The notes under the pieces: model-generated
The model's database searches: none
The model's input: the letters and a program-made list of their open reading frames with translations, nothing else
Told to the model about the DNA's origin: nothing
Shown here: positions 60,926-64,000 of the stretch, in pieces
Position numbering within the stretch: position 1 is the first letter of the stretch
Layout: the number at the start of each line of letters is the position of its first letter
Assembly (NCBI GenBank): GCA_002633005.1
Contig: NMRA01000112.1
Coordinates: forward strand, 812,659 to 876,658
Direction: 5' to 3'
Source of the DNA: Phoronis australis
Lineage: Eukaryota; Phoronida; Phoronidae
DNA length: 64,000 bases
Position numbers and translations under genes: made by a program

Positions 60926-61806
60926 ACTGGCAGCAACACACAGTTCTCAATGTTAATTAAACAAGTTTTTTTTAAAGTGATCGCTTATCTGAAATCTGTG
61001 TTTGTTCACAATACGAGGAGAAGGTTGAGACGCCCTTCAATGCCTCTCAGTAAAGACTCAGTCATAACTGATATTTTTTATATTCAATACACCTAATGAA
61101 CACGTGAATCGAATTCTCATAATGTTACAAAAGCATGTTAGACGCAAAGATGCTTTGATAGCAAAATTAAATCGTTTACGATAGCCATGGCTAAATTAGA
61201 TTGAAGTTAGCAACGAATAGCTATTTGGGGGCTTTATACTCCTGCATCGTATGCCAGGGATCGATATGTAATAACGTTGGAATGTTATGAAGTAGCATAA
61301 TATTAATGTACATGACAAGTTAGCGCAGCAATAGATATTTTAATATCGAACATTAAATGTTGAAATTAGAATTGAAAACAGTAGGATTAGTGACAAACTT
61401 TTCACAATTGACTATAAAAATTATGACTCGGGTGAGAAACAACATTACCACCGGAACCAAAACAAGAACTACGGTCCTCCACAAAACAGGATGGGGGGAT
61501 CAAAGGGAACTAAGGGATCCGAAAATGAGAGGGATTCACCCTAAAGACATGACCACAAAACTAGACCTCTATGGACCGACCATGACTGCCGGGATCACAA
61601 CATGGCAGCTCCACCACGTTGTGATGACACGCATAAAATAGTTGAAAGAAGGTCGATCATGTACAATTATTTCGCTGTTTATATAATATTTAATTGTTGT
61701 TGGAGTCAAATTTACATGAATTATTGATGTGCGTCAAGTAACTATTAGATTTTGAAAACTAGTCTCTTTCGCAGACTATATGAGTTTTTGAGTCGTGGTA
61801 TTAAAA
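60926..61806. repeat. 0.88-kb duplicated block, copy 2
   Basis: Starts immediately after the N with ACTGGCAGCAACACACAGTT and ends AGTCGTGGTATTAAAA before unique sequence. A 94-codon open frame here is interrupted in copy 1 (stop and indels), which argues against it being a gene. Confidence 0.97.
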
Positions 61807-62567
61807 CGGAACAAAGAACGGAATAATCTATTGTTGCGCGTATGCACTCAATTTGGCCTACGTGCGCAATCACCGACAACAACGAAATGTCCGACATCAA
61901 ATCCGTTTTAAATGATTGCAGTGTATTCGAATCTTGCGTTCATCAGATTCAGAATTACCATTCAACTACTCAGGCGATAAACAGCGTATCGAATAAAACC
62001 ACGCAGCGCGGTGTTTTTTAGGAAAATGGCGCACCGATGTCCTCTGACCAAACAGACTTCAACAACAGTAAAATGAATAAATATAAATAAAAGCCATCCA
62101 TGTCGCATATTTTTTGCTAATTAGCGATAAATTTATGTACTATGTTAGTTTTGAGAACCAAGTATACACCCACTTTGTCCAATTTGACGTCTTAACGTCT
62201 TAGTCCATTCAAAACCGTGTTCTAGGATAACTGGTTATTGGGAAAAGGATCGCCATAACCGGCATTATACATGAGCATCAAGAACATTTTGTTACGCAGT
62301 CATGTTCGGTAGCCCCTGGCCCATTTGATCCCCCAAGTCCTGTTTCGCAGCGAGTCAGTCCAATTTGGAGGACCGGTGATCCTGTTTTATGTCCTGAGGT
62401 CATGTTGTTTCTCCCCCGTGCAAGAGATCGAGACAAAATCGCATTACATGTTACGCTTTCGTGTCCTAGCGCAGGAAACTACATGCAGGTATCATAAAGA
62501 TATTTGTACTACATTGCCACGTTAGAAATAACGATTTCAGGCATCTTTTGACCTCGAAGACATTAAT

Positions 62568-62720
62568 CACTGGCGGATCTAGGATTTTGAGTTAGGGGGG
62601 GCCAGGGCAGAGTATTAGCCAGGAATTAGATATTGCTTCTCAGACAATCGCACTCCCGAAAGGCCAAAAGGGGGAGAGATGGGGAGAGATGGGGAGAGAT
62701 GGGGAGAGGGATTCCCCCTC
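62568..62720. mobile_element. Related CACTGGCGGATCTAGG element, inverted
   Basis: CACTGGCGGATCTAGGATTT followed by TGAGTTAGGGGGGGCCAGGG and CAGAGTATTA is the reverse complement of the tail of 52589-52750. The body then diverges and includes a GGGGAGAGAT tandem array. Confidence 0.45.
62671..62710. repeat. GGGGAGAGAT 10-bp tandem repeat, about 4 units
   Basis: Three perfect units and one ending in GGGG, inside the G-rich element starting at 62568. Confidence 0.95.
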
Positions 62721-64000
62721 CCGTCTAAGAGATGTTTTATTTAGTGTCTCGTATTTTCCTTGATATCTGAAGTATAATCAGCCCTCAACAAAACTTAAAG
62801 TGCCAGGTTACTCTTTGCGTCGAGCACGACCAAACCCCACTGTCCTTCCGAATGAGTTGGAATCATCATCCAAAGTCAAATTTTCTAAATTGCCGATAAA
62901 AACACTCATAATTCATGACTTGCGCATGTCTTTCTGCCGAGTGCATTTAAGAATGTCTTACATGTGTGTGAATAGGAACTCCGCCAGTCGTGGAGCACCC
63001 GGGCGCTCCGCGACGCACTTTCCTCCGACGAAAGCTGTTGAATAAGGCATGATGCATGTATGGCACAATTTAAAACACGCAATTTTCGAGTGTTTGAACA
63101 GCACTTGGTTTTTGGAACCGTTTCGAAGGGGGCAGTGAAAGATAACTAGTCCGCCAATTTCTTATCTACTCTCAAATATCACAGGGAACTGTTGGGTAGC
63201 ATCTCTTGCACAGATCTCAGTGAATTCACGTTTTCACAATAAAAATACTAGATCGACTGCAATTGTGATCTCGTTGCACTTAATCATCCCGTAATCATGC
63301 GCGCACTCAGCCTAAAAATGGGGTCTCAGATTTTTCAGGAATGTGAACTTTTACTAAGATTCACGGGGTACGTTCAAAGCAATAAAATGTGCATTCGCCG
63401 AATTTGGGTAGATCCTGCTTTTTTAGTGCACTTTTGTCTCGTTTTGTACTTTTCCGGAGTTTTTATTTCTCTGAGACTGACTGTTTTGCCCACTTCGCCA
63501 AATAAGGAACATGTTCGAGCCGCTCAAGCCCCCCTGGATGGGTGCATGGTAATAAGGCCTACAATATTGGCTCGTCACAGTCTAGATTGCTTCTTTCTGT
63601 ATGCAATCTTCCATGCATTCAAGGATGTCGTTTTGAGGTCTTGCTTAGGACAGTCACGTGTTCAGGTGCTCGGAGAGAATTACGTCTATTCTGATGCTTA
63701 CCAAAGCCGGTAGCGGAAAACTAACCATCAACTTCTTTTGAGTGTATTACAAACTAAACTTTTGCAGCTACGCTCAATTGGAACTTCGTTTCCTGCAACC
63801 AGACTTCTGACCCTTGTCGTTATGTGTCTTTGGTGGAAGTTTGTAAGATGGCGGTTGCTCTCTGGTTTTAATGACATTAAATTTGGCCACGTGGTCAGTG
63901 GATGCTCAGTTGACGTAGCTGCTAATTTCGTAAATATATGTTTTACGGGACATTTATGTTTGATCGCACTGTGTACCGCATTCGGGATCATTCTCAGAAT

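Larger units (their letters stand above)
60008..64000 (+). other. Beta-gene intron 4 (open at window end)
   Basis: I looked on the plus strand for the next exon (83 nt, Cys...M/LxL..YPxDxQxC) and did not find it. The interval holds the 0.88-kb duplication, a G-rich element and otherwise unassigned AT-rich sequence. The 138-codon frame at 63297-63713 shows no family motif. Confidence 0.6.

Noticed and set aside
61357-61641. 94-codon frame in the second 0.88-kb copy
   Set aside because: The matching region of copy 1 has stops and indels, so the frame is not maintained.
63297-63713. 138-codon plus-strand frame, among the longest in the window
   Set aside because: No motif, domain or splice context; lies in beta intron 4, and length alone is expected by chance in 64 kb.
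1-64000. CRISPR arrays, bacterial operons, phage or plasmid modules
   Set aside because: Nothing of the kind is present; exon structure, repeats and coding density are those of an animal genome.

Overview
This window is animal nuclear DNA: it is AT-rich, almost all non-coding, and the coding signal is carried on short exons with GT/AG borders. There are no operons and no long open frames. The most frequent oligomer by eye is the palindrome TACATGTA (about 25 copies). That word, long imperfect ATC/GAT arrays and the receptor sequences suggest a marine invertebrate (echinoderm, hemichordate, cephalochordate or mollusc). The sequence alone does not fix the species.

The core content is the 5' halves of two Cys-loop (pentameric ligand-gated chloride channel) genes of the GABA-A receptor family, arranged head to head. 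On the minus strand an alpha/gamma-like subunit runs leftward from a signal-peptide exon at 12836-12781 through exons at 6002-5902, 5315-5248 and 3739-3513. On the plus strand a beta-like subunit runs rightward from a signal-peptide exon at 32863-32915 through exons at 33847-33935, 58540-58607 and 59784-60007. The two start codons lie about 20 kb apart. Both genes have the same intron phase series (2, 1, 0, 2) and the same 68-nt third exon, so they are clearly paralogues. Both leave the window before the Cys-loop and membrane exons. The predicted products are subunits of one heteromeric GABA-gated chloride channel at the neuronal surface, and the divergent layout recalls vertebrate beta-alpha-gamma clusters.

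Region by region: 1-3512 is the alpha-gene intron after exon 4, holding one possible degraded P2X7-like fragment. 3513-12870 is the alpha gene 5' half, with a fold-back element enclosing a TACA microsatellite in intron 3. 12871-32640 is the intergenic or 5'UTR interval with dispersed repeats and a CAT/CAC array. 32641-33935 is the beta 5' end, with a palindromic NRF1-type site 162 bp before the ATG. 33936-58539 is the very long beta intron 2, with three GAT-rich arrays, a truncated LINE and a 2.2-kb near-identical duplication. 58540-64000 holds beta exons 3 and 4 plus a second near-identical duplication of 0.88 kb.

Both duplications meet exactly at a single N. They are therefore more likely unmerged allelic contig ends than real tandem duplications, and intron lengths should be read with that in mind.
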